From DATLNM01 sp035536775 (GTDB lineage: Bacteria; Actinomycetota; CADDZG01; WHSQ01): a stretch of DNA of 32,516 bases. A program made the translations under genes and the position numbers. The notes below the pieces were generated by a model. The model had not been told where the DNA came from. It saw only the letters and a list, made by a program, of their open reading frames with translations, and searched no databases. Within the stretch, counting starts at the first letter, position 1. Each line of letters starts with the position of its first letter. Positions 7,760-15,711 of this stretch are shown piece after piece. The stretch spans positions 1 through 32,516 of the forward strand of contig DATLNM010000016.1 in assembly GCA_035536775.1 (NCBI GenBank), in the 5' to 3' direction.

Positions 7760-8356
7760 ATGTCTGCTCCCCCCCAAGTCCGGCGACTTTCCTGGGCGCT
7801 CTGGATCGCCGCCGTCGTGCTCACGGCAGCTGGGTGCGCCTCGCATAGCGTGCTCCTCACCCACCAGGCCCCCGCGACGTGGGGCTCCGAGCCGGGCGGG
7901 TACGAGGTTGCACGAGTCACCCGCGTCGTCGACGGAGACACGATCCGGGTCGTCATCCTGAAAGCCGTAGACGGTCCGGGTAGGGGGGCGGCGCCGATCG
8001 GACCCGAGGTCCCGGTCCGGCTCATCGGGATCGACACTCCCGAGTCCGTGAAGCCCGGTAGTCCAGTCGAATGCTTCGGCAATGAGGCCTCGTCCGCCGC
8101 GACCGCACTTCTCGAAGGCCGGCGCGTCCGGATGGTCAAAGACGTCGAAGACCGTGATCGCTACGACCGCCTGCTGCGCTACGTCTACATCGGTGCCGAG
8201 ATGGCGAACGCGCGCCTCGTCGCGAACGGTTACGCGCATGCGTACACCTACCCCCCCGACGTCCGCCATGCCGATCTCTTCGTCGAGCTTCAGCGCCAAG
8301 CCCGCGAGAACAACCGAGGCCTATGGGCCCCCGACACGTGTCATGGACTCAGCTAG
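7760..8356 (+). CDS. Lipoprotein thermonuclease (SNase family)
   Basis: This 198-residue protein is a staphylococcal-nuclease-like endonuclease anchored outside the membrane. A lipoprotein signal ends in LTAAGC with the lipidated cysteine at residue 26. The SNase domain (about 48-192) shows VVDGDTIRV, then RLIGIDTPE (R87, D92, E95, the calcium-binding and catalytic region), then DRDRYDRLLRYVY, equivalent to the family's D-x-Y-x-R block, and a C-terminal ARENNRGLWA helix. It should cut DNA or RNA in a calcium-dependent way for nutrient scavenging or clearing extracellular DNA. The ATG at 7760 follows TAGCCT by 6 nt. Confidence 0.92.
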   Translation: MSAPPQVRRLSWALWIAAVVLTAAGCASHSVLLTHQAPATWGSEPGGYEVARVTRVVDGDTIRVVILKAVDGPGRGAAPIGPEVPVRLIGIDTPESVKPGSPVECFGNEASSAATALLEGRRVRMVKDVEDRDRYDRLLRYVYIGAEMANARLVANGYAHAYTYPPDVRHADLFVELQRQARENNRGLWAPDTCHGLS

Positions 8357-8406
8357 CGCCTCGAGCGCCTCCCGGAGACTAGCTAAGGTGCTCTAAGTGG
8401 GATACA

Positions 8407-8430
8407 GCATTTAGGCAAATGCGTTATCAT
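8407..8430 (+). promoter_or_regulatory. Toxin-antitoxin promoter and operator
   Basis: TATCAT (8425-8430) lies 6 nt before the antitoxin ATG. Just upstream is a perfect inverted repeat GCATTT-AGGC-AAATGC (8407-8422), in the -10/-35 spacer. Ribbon-helix-helix antitoxins usually repress their own promoter through such sites. This stretch is clearly more AT-rich than its surroundings. Confidence 0.55.
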
Positions 8431-8436
8431 GATGGC

Positions 8437-8673
8437 ATGATTAGAACCCAAGTGCAGCTCACCGAGGAGCAATTCCGGATGCTGAAGCAGGTGTCGGCGT
8501 CGACCGGCAGATCCATGGCCGACTTGATTCGGGAAGCCATTGACAGACTTGGAGCAGTAGCGGGTGTCGACCGGCGAGCTCGAGCGATCGCCGCTATCGG
8601 GGGTTTCCGGTCCGGGACGAGCCACGTCAGCGCATCACATGACGACGAGCTAGCCGAGGCCTTCGCCGAGTGA
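8437..8673 (+). CDS. vapB: VapB-type ribbon-helix-helix antitoxin
   Basis: The 78-residue protein starts MIRTQVQLTEEQFRML and continues TGRSMADLIREAIDRL: one beta-strand plus two helices, the ribbon-helix-helix DNA-binding fold of CopG/VapB antitoxins. The C-terminal half (DDELAEAFAE at the end) should wrap and inhibit the toxin. I chose the ATG at 8437 over the one at 8419 because TATCAT lies 6 nt upstream and the strand begins at MIRTQ. Its stop overlaps the toxin's GTG start by 4 nt (GTGA), typical of translational coupling. Confidence 0.85.
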   Translation: MIRTQVQLTEEQFRMLKQVSASTGRSMADLIREAIDRLGAVAGVDRRARAIAAIGGFRSGTSHVSASHDDELAEAFAE

Positions 8674-9104
8674 GGGCTTTGGTAGATACCTCTGCGCTGT
8701 ATGCGCTGTTGGACGAGGACGACGCGAACCATGCACCGGCTCGGGACTGGTTCACGAGCGAGGCGTCAGTTCCCTCAACGATCCTCGCCACGCACTCTTA
8801 CGTCATCGTCGAATCGTGCGCGCTCGTGCAGCGCCGGCTCGGGCCAGAGGCCGTCAGTGTCCTTCTGGATACGTTCATACCGAGCTTTTCGGTTCTTTAC
8901 GTGGACGAAGACCTTCACCAGCGGGCAGCAGCGGCCTACATGGCATCCTTCTCGAAACGCGGGGTGTCGTTCGTCGATCGCGTGAGTTTCGAAATGATTC
9001 GCAAGCTGGCGCTAGACGTTGCTTTCGCGTTCGATGTGGACTTTGAAGCAGAGGGGTTCCAGATGGTTCCCGCTGGGGGCACAACCAAAACAGCCCAGCC
9101 CTGA
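8670..9104 (+). CDS. vapC: VapC-type PIN-domain ribonuclease toxin
   Basis: The 144-residue PIN-domain protein would cleave RNA and stop growth when released from VapB. The acidic magnesium-binding residues are visible: D6 in ALVDTSALYALLD, E48 in VIVESC, D103 in SFVDRVSFEMI and D122/D124 in the final FDVDFEAEGF block. It starts with GTG at 8670 inside the vapB stop. The toxin target (tRNA, rRNA or other) cannot be told from sequence. Codon use is slightly less GC-biased than in neighbouring housekeeping genes, fitting a mobile module, but no integrase or repeats flank it. Confidence 0.9.
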   Translation: MRALVDTSALYALLDEDDANHAPARDWFTSEASVPSTILATHSYVIVESCALVQRRLGPEAVSVLLDTFIPSFSVLYVDEDLHQRAAAAYMASFSKRGVSFVDRVSFEMIRKLALDVAFAFDVDFEAEGFQMVPAGGTTKTAQP

Positions 9105-9154
9105 GGTCGGACGCTTGGACTTCGAGGAGGTTCCCTGACGGGAGGGGCGCGCCT

Positions 9155-9160
9155 TAGCAT
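9155..9160 (+). promoter_or_regulatory. Leaderless -10 box (TAGCAT)
   Basis: TAGCAT ends 6 nt before the GTG start at 9167. Confidence 0.4.
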
Positions 9161-9166
9161 GAGGGC

Positions 9167-9715
9167 GTGAATCTTTCGGCGTCCGGGAAGGCGTTGCTCG
9201 CGCTGCTTGTGGTCATCGGCGTGGCCGCATACATCGTGGTCGTCGATATGGGCGTCAGTGCCGGGCGCATCCATGCGGGGGTCCGCCTCGGCACGTTCGA
9301 CCTCGGGGGGCTTACCGAGGGTGAGGCGGCCGATCTCCTCGAGGAGCAAGGCGGAGAGATGGAGACCAGCCCGATCGTGTTCTCGATCGAGGGATTCGAC
9401 TGCAGATTCGTACCTGAGGAGCTTGGGTGGGGCCCTCAGCCGTTCGACACCGCGGCGGCTGCGATGGCTGTCGGGCGCGACGGCGGCGCGGGTCCCGTCC
9501 TCGCGGATCGGGCGCGTGCCTGGGTCTCAGGTATTGAGATCGAGTGGAGCGGCGCGCCCAAGCCGCGCGCGGTCAACGCATGGCTTGACGACTGCGAAGA
9601 GCTCGCGTCGGCGATGGGCGTAACGCTCGATCGCGCGCGCCTGCGTCACGACCTCAAAGAGGCTATCGAGACCTGGCCCCGTCCTCAGGTGTGGCCGCTT
9701 CCAGTAGGTCGCTAG
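9167..9715 (+). CDS. Membrane-anchored peptidoglycan-binding-like protein, short VanW paralogue
   Basis: The 182-residue product has one N-terminal membrane helix (about residues 8-27, GKALLALLVVIGVAAYIVVV), then an extracytoplasmic domain. IHAGVRLGTFDLGGLTEGEAADLLE closely resembles the segment after the membrane helix in the VanW protein encoded at 21179-23080 (VVVAGVEVGGLSESELEDRL), as does the following SPIVF/SSIVV strand. This fits the PG_binding_4 domain found before VanW domains, but no VanW domain follows. Whether it is a free-standing domain protein or a truncated copy is unclear; the frame is intact and has a promoter-like TAGCAT. It starts with GTG. Its stop overlaps the convergent kinase stop in CTAG. 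Confidence 0.7.
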   Translation: MNLSASGKALLALLVVIGVAAYIVVVDMGVSAGRIHAGVRLGTFDLGGLTEGEAADLLEEQGGEMETSPIVFSIEGFDCRFVPEELGWGPQPFDTAAAAMAVGRDGGAGPVLADRARAWVSGIEIEWSGAPKPRAVNAWLDDCEELASAMGVTLDRARLRHDLKEAIETWPRPQVWPLPVGR

Positions 9716-11079
9716 GGCCCTCCGGAGGGAGAAGACGAAGGAGCTGGCTGCGGCTCAGCCTCGGGCGGGGCGGGCTCGGACTCCTGCTCTTCTGCAGAGT
9801 GGTACTGCTCGGCGGTCGGAGACGGAGAGGGCTGAGGGGACGCGTCGGCGGGCTCCGTCTCGGTGGGCGTCGGTGATGTTTCGGGCTCGGGCTCGTCGTT
9901 GTCGTTGGTCGGCCTGTGAGGACGCCCCCGCTGCCGCGGGCGGCGATCCCGGTCTTGCTCGGAGCGCGCGTCGTCCTGTTCCTCTTCCGTTACATCGTCG
10001 ATGGACGCCGTGGGCGCGATCTCGGCCGTGGCGTCCTCGTCGGTGGGCGTGGGCGAAGGGCTCTTCGATGCGCCCTCAGGCAAGCCCCCTTCGAAGCCCA
10101 CCTGAGGCAGCGATACCTCGGAGCCCCCATCGGACGGGACGGCGACTGCGAACGCGCTGAGAACGATCAGCAGAACCGCAACAGCGGCGACGGCAGTGTT
10201 CTTGGTGGTCACGCGGAACGGCGAACGGGATTCGGCATTCGGTGTCACCGCGGCCACCTCGTTCCTCGTCAGCCACGCTGCCAGCGCGATCGCCAGCGCA
10301 CGTCCGTCAGAGAAACGAGCTGCCGGGTCCTTCTCGAGGCACTTCAAGACGATGGCTTCAAGGTCCGGCGGGACCGTCTCGACGATCATCGAGGGCGGGT
10401 CGGGACGCTTCTCGACGTGGGCGATCGCTATCGCGGTCGCGTTGCTCCCGTCGAACGGCAAGCGGCCGGTCAGGAGCTGATAGAGGACGATGCCCAGCGA
10501 ATAGACGTCGGACGTCGGGGTCGTCTCGATGTCTTGGGCCTGTTCCGGCGAGATGTAGTGGGGGGAGCCGAGGGCGGCTCCCGTCGCGGTGAGGTCCTCG
10601 CCGCCGGTCGTCGATGCGATGCCAAAGTCGGCGAGTTGCGGCTCGCCGCGCTGGTCGACCAGGACGTTAGAGGGCTTGATGTCGCGGTGCACGACCCCAA
10701 CGTCATGTGCTGCGCCCGCCCCGGCCGCGGCGCCGGCGATCAAACGAGCCGCGGTCGCGGGCGCCACAGGCGCCCGCTCGACGATGTCCGACACCGTGCC
10801 ACCCTCGGCCTGCTCTAGGACGAGGTAGGGGCGTCCGTCGACCTCGCCGAAATCGAGGATCCCGATGACATTGGGGTGGTTGATACGGGCGACGGCTTGC
10901 GCTTCTGAGAAGAAGCGCACGAGGAAGCCGGGGTCGCGCGTGAGGGCGTCGTCGATGACCTTCACGGCGACCATGCGATCGAGGTGGCGGTCGCGCGCCT
11001 CCCAGACCTGCGCCATTCCGCCCTCACCTAGGGGGCGCTGCAGGTCGTATCTGCCCGCGAGTAAGTCACCTGGTTGCAT
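9712..11079 (-). CDS. Receptor-like serine/threonine protein kinase
   Basis: This 455-residue Hanks-type kinase has a cytosolic catalytic domain (about 9-275), one membrane helix (294-314) and an outside tail of about 140 residues rich in Pro, Ser, Thr, Glu and Asp. Visible catalytic features are the glycine loop GEGGMAQVWEA, lysine K40 in VAVKVI, HRDIKPSN (D133, K135), DFG (D151) and SPEQ (177-180). Unlike PknB it has no PASTA repeats; the low-complexity tail may span or bind the cell wall. The frame extends to 11163, but M at 11079 places the kinase domain at the usual distance from the N-terminus. A 16-nt hairpin (11083-11098) lies directly before this start. It is convergent with the peptidoglycan-binding-like gene. 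Confidence 0.93.
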   Translation of the reverse strand: MQPGDLLAGRYDLQRPLGEGGMAQVWEARDRHLDRMVAVKVIDDALTRDPGFLVRFFSEAQAVARINHPNVIGILDFGEVDGRPYLVLEQAEGGTVSDIVERAPVAPATAARLIAGAAAGAGAAHDVGVVHRDIKPSNVLVDQRGEPQLADFGIASTTGGEDLTATGAALGSPHYISPEQAQDIETTPTSDVYSLGIVLYQLLTGRLPFDGSNATAIAIAHVEKRPDPPSMIVETVPPDLEAIVLKCLEKDPAARFSDGRALAIALAAWLTRNEVAAVTPNAESRSPFRVTTKNTAVAAVAVLLIVLSAFAVAVPSDGGSEVSLPQVGFEGGLPEGASKSPSPTPTDEDATAEIAPTASIDDVTEEEQDDARSEQDRDRRPRQRGRPHRPTNDNDEPEPETSPTPTETEPADASPQPSPSPTAEQYHSAEEQESEPAPPEAEPQPAPSSSPSGGP

Positions 11080-11082
11080 CTC

Positions 11083-11098
11083 GGGGGTACATGCCCCC
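11083..11098 (-). repeat. Stem-loop adjoining the kinase start codon
   Basis: GGGGG and CCCCC pair around a 6-nt loop just 3 nt before the kinase ATG. On the mRNA the 5' G-run is the only ribosome-binding-like sequence close to the start, so the hairpin might limit initiation. Inferred. Confidence 0.35.
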
Positions 11099-11226
11099 TG
11101 GGAACCTCTGGGAAACTGCCTGTGACGACCCCGCCCGCGACTAGCAATTAGCATGAGAGGCAATCACAACCAGCGATCATCTGGACGATCGCGCCGCAGA
11201 GGTACCGCGCAAGCGGAACCGGCGCA

Positions 11227-11249
11227 GGGTGGCCACCCGAAGGTGGGCC
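11227..11249 (+). promoter_or_regulatory. Palindrome and stem-loop in the aminotransferase leader
   Basis: The leader contains a perfect 12-bp palindrome, GGGTGGCCACCC (11227-11238), and an alternative hairpin in which CCACC and GGTGG pair around a CGAA tetraloop. A possible -10 (TAGCAT, near 11150) lies about 125 nt before the start. Could be an operator or an RNA element; no known riboswitch is recognised. Confidence 0.3.
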
Positions 11250-11276
11250 GCCCGGAGGACTAGGAGGAGGACAGCG

Positions 11277-12386
11277 TTGTCCATCGACCCACGCAAACTG
11301 CCGAAGATGCCCGAGCTCATGATCGCGGGCCCTGGCGAGCTGCACGAGGAGGATCTCGCCCTCCTAGGGCGCCAGGTCATCGCCCACTACGGCGACGTCT
11401 GGACCCAGCTTCACAACGAGACGATCGCGGCGCTCGGTGAACTCCTGGGCGCGTCCGAAGCTCCTTATCTGATCCCGGGGACGGGCACGACGTGTCTCGA
11501 CGCGGCCATCGCAAATGTCTTCGAGCCCGGCCAGAAGGTCGTGGTCGCCAACACCGGATTCTTCGGGATCCGCCTGCAGGAGATCGCCGGGCAGCACGAA
11601 CTCCAGATCGTTGAGGTCCCCGTTGAGCCTGGCGCCCCCATCGATCCGGCCCGGATCGCGGAGGTTGCCTCCGGCGCGCACGGGATCCTGACAGTTCATG
11701 TCGAGACGGCGACCGGCGTTCGCCACCCGATCGAGGAGATCGCCGCGGTCGCGCGCGACGCGGGAGCGGTCTATGTCGTCGACGGCATCGCGTCGGTCGG
11801 CGGAGAGCTCGCTGATGTCGATGGCATGGGCATCGGCGCACTAGTGACGGGAACCCAGAAAGGTCTCGAGACCCCGCCGGGCTTAGGCATCCTGGCGCTC
11901 GGCGCGTCCGGACGTGAGCGGGTAAGTGCTCGCACCCGTCGGCCGGCATCGTGGTACCTCGACCTTGCGAACTGGGACAAGTACCGGACGGAGTGGGCGT
12001 CGTGGCACCCGCACCCGGTCACCATGCCGACCAACCTCGTGATGGTTCTGCGCGCGTCCATCGCCCGGATCCTTGACGCCGGTTTGGAGTCATGGGTCGG
12101 ACGACGCGCCGATCTCGCCAAACGCTGCCGCGAAGGCTTGAGGGGACTCGGCCTCGAGCCCGTGCCGCAACCGGGGTACGAAGCGAACCTCGTCGTGGCC
12201 GCATGGACCGACGACGCCGCTGCGATCCAAAAGCGCGTCCTCGAGGACGAGGGGATCATGATCTCCGGTGGCCTGATCCCGACCCAGGGCAAGGCGATCC
12301 GCATCGGACTGATGGGTCGAACCGCTACGCCCGAGATGGTCGACCGAGTCGTTGGGGCGATCGAAACCGCGCTGGCGCGTTCCTAA
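11277..12386 (+). CDS. Class V aminotransferase (alanine-glyoxylate/serine-pyruvate type)
   Basis: The 369-residue PLP enzyme belongs to the fold-type I, class V family that includes alanine-glyoxylate and serine-glyoxylate/pyruvate aminotransferases. Visible features: the substrate loop IAGPGELHEE, PGTGTTCLDAAIAN (phosphate-binding), the PLP-ring aspartate in VVDGIAS (D169) and the Schiff-base lysine K195 in GTQKGLETPPG. The C-terminal GKAIRIGLMG segment is typical of the family. I chose the TTG at 11277 because a strong AGGAGGAGG Shine-Dalgarno lies 6 nt upstream; the upstream open frame (from 11229) is arginine-rich and looks untranslated. The donor/acceptor pair cannot be assigned. Its stop overlaps the convergent nurA stop by 3 nt. 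Confidence 0.9.
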   Translation: MSIDPRKLPKMPELMIAGPGELHEEDLALLGRQVIAHYGDVWTQLHNETIAALGELLGASEAPYLIPGTGTTCLDAAIANVFEPGQKVVVANTGFFGIRLQEIAGQHELQIVEVPVEPGAPIDPARIAEVASGAHGILTVHVETATGVRHPIEEIAAVARDAGAVYVVDGIASVGGELADVDGMGIGALVTGTQKGLETPPGLGILALGASGRERVSARTRRPASWYLDLANWDKYRTEWASWHPHPVTMPTNLVMVLRASIARILDAGLESWVGRRADLAKRCREGLRGLGLEPVPQPGYEANLVVAAWTDDAAAIQKRVLEDEGIMISGGLIPTQGKAIRIGLMGRTATPEMVDRVVGAIETALARS

Positions 12387-13315
12387 CTAGCGGCGTCGGC
12401 AACACACGCTGCAGCCGATCGAAGCGAGCGGTACATCAGACCAGGATCGCCGAGACGCCGACGGAGCGCTCGCTCGAGGCCCGCGATCGGATAGAGGTTC
12501 TGCGGAGCGCGTGGATCCTTGTAGCCCTCCGACGCGAAGCGCGGTAGCAGCGCCGTTACTTGGTCGGCGCGCACGATGACGTCCGCGATATCTGAGTCGG
12601 CGGTTGACTCGCATCGAACGATGCCCGCCCATGTGTGGCCTTCTGCTCCGGGCAGACGCAGGTACCAGGAGAACCGGCTGAACCGTCCCAGCGTCAGGAA
12701 GATGGGGGTGCGCTGCCCGGGCTTTAGCTCGCCCACAACGGAGTCGAGCGGCTCGGGGAGGTAACCGACATGATGGGTCTTGACGTACCCCACGACATTC
12801 GTCAGCCCGTGTAGCCCGCGCAGCGGCCCATCGACGATGACGAGATCCGGATCGTGACCGCGAGCGAGCTCCGCTTCCAGCATGCCCATCCGTTCCTGGA
12901 TCGCGAGCCAAAGATCCTGGGGCGACTCACCCGTCGCCCGACGAACCTCGTAGGTCGCATGGCGACACGAGATGGCTTCGGCGTCCATAACGGCAGAGAA
13001 CAAGCCGCGCTCCACGCGCGCCTCGAGCAAGGTCGCTCGCCCGTCACAGCACATCACCCCAGCGGCGTACGACGCACAGACTCCCGGACGCAACCGGCCA
13101 GTGGCGTCCTCGATCCACACGCGCGCTTCGATGCGCCGGACTCCGTCGGTGAACAAGACCTTCCCGGGCACCTCTCCCACCGGCGGGTCGATGGGTTCCC
13201 ACGCGTTGGCGTCGCGCTCGACGAACGGATCGATCTCGCCGGCGGTGGGCTCGAGCTCGTCGCCTTCGAGCGGTGCCCCGTATTCAGTCGCCCACGCTTC
13301 GACCGAGAACCGCAT
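12383..13315 (-). CDS. nurA: NurA-type 5'-3' nuclease
   Basis: The 310-residue protein matches the NurA fold (RNase H-like). D57 in VLFTDGVRRIEARV and D162 in LVIVDGPLRGL are the two family metal-binding aspartates, and GYVKTHHVGYL follows with the conserved lysine region. In archaea NurA forms a complex with the HerA hexamer and resects DNA 5' ends at double-strand breaks with Mre11-Rad50. Here it is the last gene of herA-sbcD-sbcC-nurA; its ATG shares one base with the sbcC stop (TGATG), so translation is coupled. That context makes the call firm despite low general conservation of NurA sequences. Confidence 0.85.
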   Translation of the reverse strand: MRFSVEAWATEYGAPLEGDELEPTAGEIDPFVERDANAWEPIDPPVGEVPGKVLFTDGVRRIEARVWIEDATGRLRPGVCASYAAGVMCCDGRATLLEARVERGLFSAVMDAEAISCRHATYEVRRATGESPQDLWLAIQERMGMLEAELARGHDPDLVIVDGPLRGLHGLTNVVGYVKTHHVGYLPEPLDSVVGELKPGQRTPIFLTLGRFSRFSWYLRLPGAEGHTWAGIVRCESTADSDIADVIVRADQVTALLPRFASEGYKDPRAPQNLYPIAGLERALRRRLGDPGLMYRSLRSAAACVADAAS

Positions 13316-15711
13316 CAGAGTGCGACCTTCTCGACGCGCGACCCGCTCGAGGTCTTGGTCACGCGGTACTGAAGTGGTACTCGCTCAGCGAGATCCGCGA
13401 CGTGGGTCACGATCCCAACCATCCTTCCGCCCGCGGCGAGCGTCTCGACCGCGGCGGCGACAGTGTCGAGCGATCCTGGGTCGAGTGTCCCGAAACCTTC
13501 GTCGAGGAAGATCGCGTCGAGGTGAGCAGCCCCTTCGGCGGCCAGCTCGGCGAGGTGATCGGCGAGCGCGAGCGCCAATGCGAGAGAGGCCAGGAACGTC
13601 TCCCCCCCAGACAAGGTTCGCGCCGATCTGGTTTCGTCGGCGTTGTCGTGATCGATCACAAGGAAGTTTCCGGAGTCGTCGATCGTGAGCGAGTACTTGT
13701 CACCCGAGAGCCGGTGCAGCACTTCGGTGGCGCCGATCACGAGCTGGTGCAGAGCTTCGTTGACGATCCAACTCTCGAAGCGGCCGGCCTTCCCCGAGAG
13801 ATGCTCGGCGAGAGCATGAGAGCGGGCGCTATCGAGTGTTTCTCGGGCAAGATCGGCACGCGCGACTTCAGCCTTTTCGATACCCGACATGATCGTGTCG
13901 GCGGTTCGAGTGGCGTCTGTGTGCGCCGCGATCACTGCCTCGAGGACATTGCCGCCGACGAGCTCGACATCGCACTCAACGCAGGACTGTCCTAGTGCCT
14001 CGATGAGGCTGTCGCGTTCCGTGCGCATCGCAGCCGCGGATGACTGCGCTCGGGCCAGCGCCTCTTCCAGCTCAGTCATGCGCCCGGCAGCCCACGTCAC
14101 CAAGTGAGCCCAATCGTCGGCGAGATTGGCGCGTTCGGGTTGTGGGGGACCAAGCTCCGAGAGCGTCACGCGGTGATCTTCGAACCGCCCGCGCAATGCG
14201 GTTTCGCTGTTCTTCAGGGTGTCGAGCGCAGCACGCGCCCTATCGACCTCCTCGGCGGCGTTTCTCTCCGCAGAGCGAGCCGCCTCGAGCGCATGCGCGG
14301 CTGCCTCGATCACATCCAGTTGTGATTGCAGCTCCGGGGCGGAGGCGAACGCGTCCAGCTCCAGAGTGAGCTTGTCGCGGTCGACGGTCATCGCTTCGAA
14401 GCGCGCCTCTATGGCGGTTTGCTCCTGGCGCGCGACGCCGGCGGCTTCGACTACAGCTGCGCGGGCCATAGCAGCGCGCGCGACATCGTCTTCCGCGGCA
14501 GCTAGGGCCTTGGGCTTCTTGTGTTTAGGGACTTCGGTCACCGGCTGCAGACAGACGGGACATGGCTGTCCCTCCACAAGCGTGCCGCCGAGCTGGTGAG
14601 CCAGGTGGCGATGGGCGAGTGCCTCGAGCGCCTGGTTGGCCGCGTCGACCTTCAGCTCGGCTGCGGCCAGTGCCGCGTCCGCCTCTTCGGTGGCAGTCCG
14701 CGCTGCCGAGAGCCGAACCCCTTCGGCCGCGATGCTGCGTCCGAGGTCTATCTCCCGACGGCGCCCGTCGAGCGCCTTTATCAGGGGGCGCGCCTCAGGC
14801 AGCGACGAGCTGGAGATTGCCAGCTCCGCGGAGTGCGTCCGTGACGACTTCAGCTCCTCTTCGGCCTCGGCGAAGAGCTTCGCGGCCGCCGCGATCTCAT
14901 CGGCGAGCGCCCCCATATCGTCGGGGATCCGGACCTCACCGAGCAGGCGGATCTGCGCCGCGATGGCCGCGCCCTCGTTTTCCGCCGCCGCCGTTTGCTG
15001 AGTGATCGCTTCGAGCCTCGGCAGTTCTGCATCGACCTTCTTGCGGAGCGCCTTCAGCGACTTGATCCGGGCCTTCGCTTCCTTCAATGCCTCCGGTGTG
15101 GCGAACGCGAGGTCGCCGGCCAGGCGGTCTTCGATAGATGCGATGCGGCTCTTCGACGCGACCTCACGAGCGCGAGCGGCTTGCCGCATGTCGTCGTACA
15201 CCCCGAGATTGAGCAGCTTGACCAGTAGATCCTGGCGGTCCGCCGGCTTGTCGTGCAGGAAGCGGGCGAACTCACCTTGTGGAAGAACGACGCACTTCGT
15301 GAAGTGCTCGAAGCTGAGTCCGATGAGCCCCGCCACGGCCGCGGTCAGCTCGTCTGCGTTGCCCGCGAGGACCTCTTCGCCCTTCTGCAGGCGAGCCTCC
15401 TTAGTGGTCGCCCCCTTTCCCGACGCGGCCCGGCGCACAACCCGAACAGCTGTGTACAGGTCCTCGTCGATAGCGAAGTCGAGCCGGACCTTGGCTTCCA
15501 TCTGACCTTGGCTGACGACCGGCGCGACTAGGCCCTTGTTGCCGTAGCGAGGGACCGACCCGTACAACGCGAAGCAGATGGCATCGATGATCGTGGACTT
15601 CCCCGCCCCGGTAGGCCCGATGAGAGCGAAGTACTCGGCTCCTTCGAAGTCGACGACCGTCGGCTCGCGGAAGCTGGTGAAGCCCTGGAGCTCAAGCCGA
15701 AGCGGGCGCAT
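13315..15711 (-). CDS. sbcC: SbcC/Rad50 SMC-like ATPase
   Basis: The 798-residue ATPase partners SbcD/Mre11 to sense and process DNA ends. N-terminal Walker A is GPTGAGKST (32-40). Long Ala/Glu/Arg-rich coiled coils flank a central zinc hook, CPVC (384-387). Near the C-terminus are the ABC signature LSGGE (700-704) and Walker B IFLDEGFG (D737, E738). It is shorter than E. coli SbcC (about 1,050), so the coiled coil is short, as in some archaeal Rad50 proteins. The open frame extends to 15987 inside sbcD, but the family start MRPLRLELQGFTSF begins at 15711, after GGAGG. It overlaps sbcD by 20 nt. Confidence 0.96.
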   Translation of the reverse strand: MRPLRLELQGFTSFREPTVVDFEGAEYFALIGPTGAGKSTIIDAICFALYGSVPRYGNKGLVAPVVSQGQMEAKVRLDFAIDEDLYTAVRVVRRAASGKGATTKEARLQKGEEVLAGNADELTAAVAGLIGLSFEHFTKCVVLPQGEFARFLHDKPADRQDLLVKLLNLGVYDDMRQAARAREVASKSRIASIEDRLAGDLAFATPEALKEAKARIKSLKALRKKVDAELPRLEAITQQTAAAENEGAAIAAQIRLLGEVRIPDDMGALADEIAAAAKLFAEAEEELKSSRTHSAELAISSSSLPEARPLIKALDGRRREIDLGRSIAAEGVRLSAARTATEEADAALAAAELKVDAANQALEALAHRHLAHQLGGTLVEGQPCPVCLQPVTEVPKHKKPKALAAAEDDVARAAMARAAVVEAAGVARQEQTAIEARFEAMTVDRDKLTLELDAFASAPELQSQLDVIEAAAHALEAARSAERNAAEEVDRARAALDTLKNSETALRGRFEDHRVTLSELGPPQPERANLADDWAHLVTWAAGRMTELEEALARAQSSAAAMRTERDSLIEALGQSCVECDVELVGGNVLEAVIAAHTDATRTADTIMSGIEKAEVARADLARETLDSARSHALAEHLSGKAGRFESWIVNEALHQLVIGATEVLHRLSGDKYSLTIDDSGNFLVIDHDNADETRSARTLSGGETFLASLALALALADHLAELAAEGAAHLDAIFLDEGFGTLDPGSLDTVAAAVETLAAGGRMVGIVTHVADLAERVPLQYRVTKTSSGSRVEKVAL

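Noticed and set aside
9916..10818. Plus-strand open frame (300 codons) opposite the Ser/Thr kinase
   Set aside because: It is antisense to the kinase catalytic domain, whose motifs are all intact.
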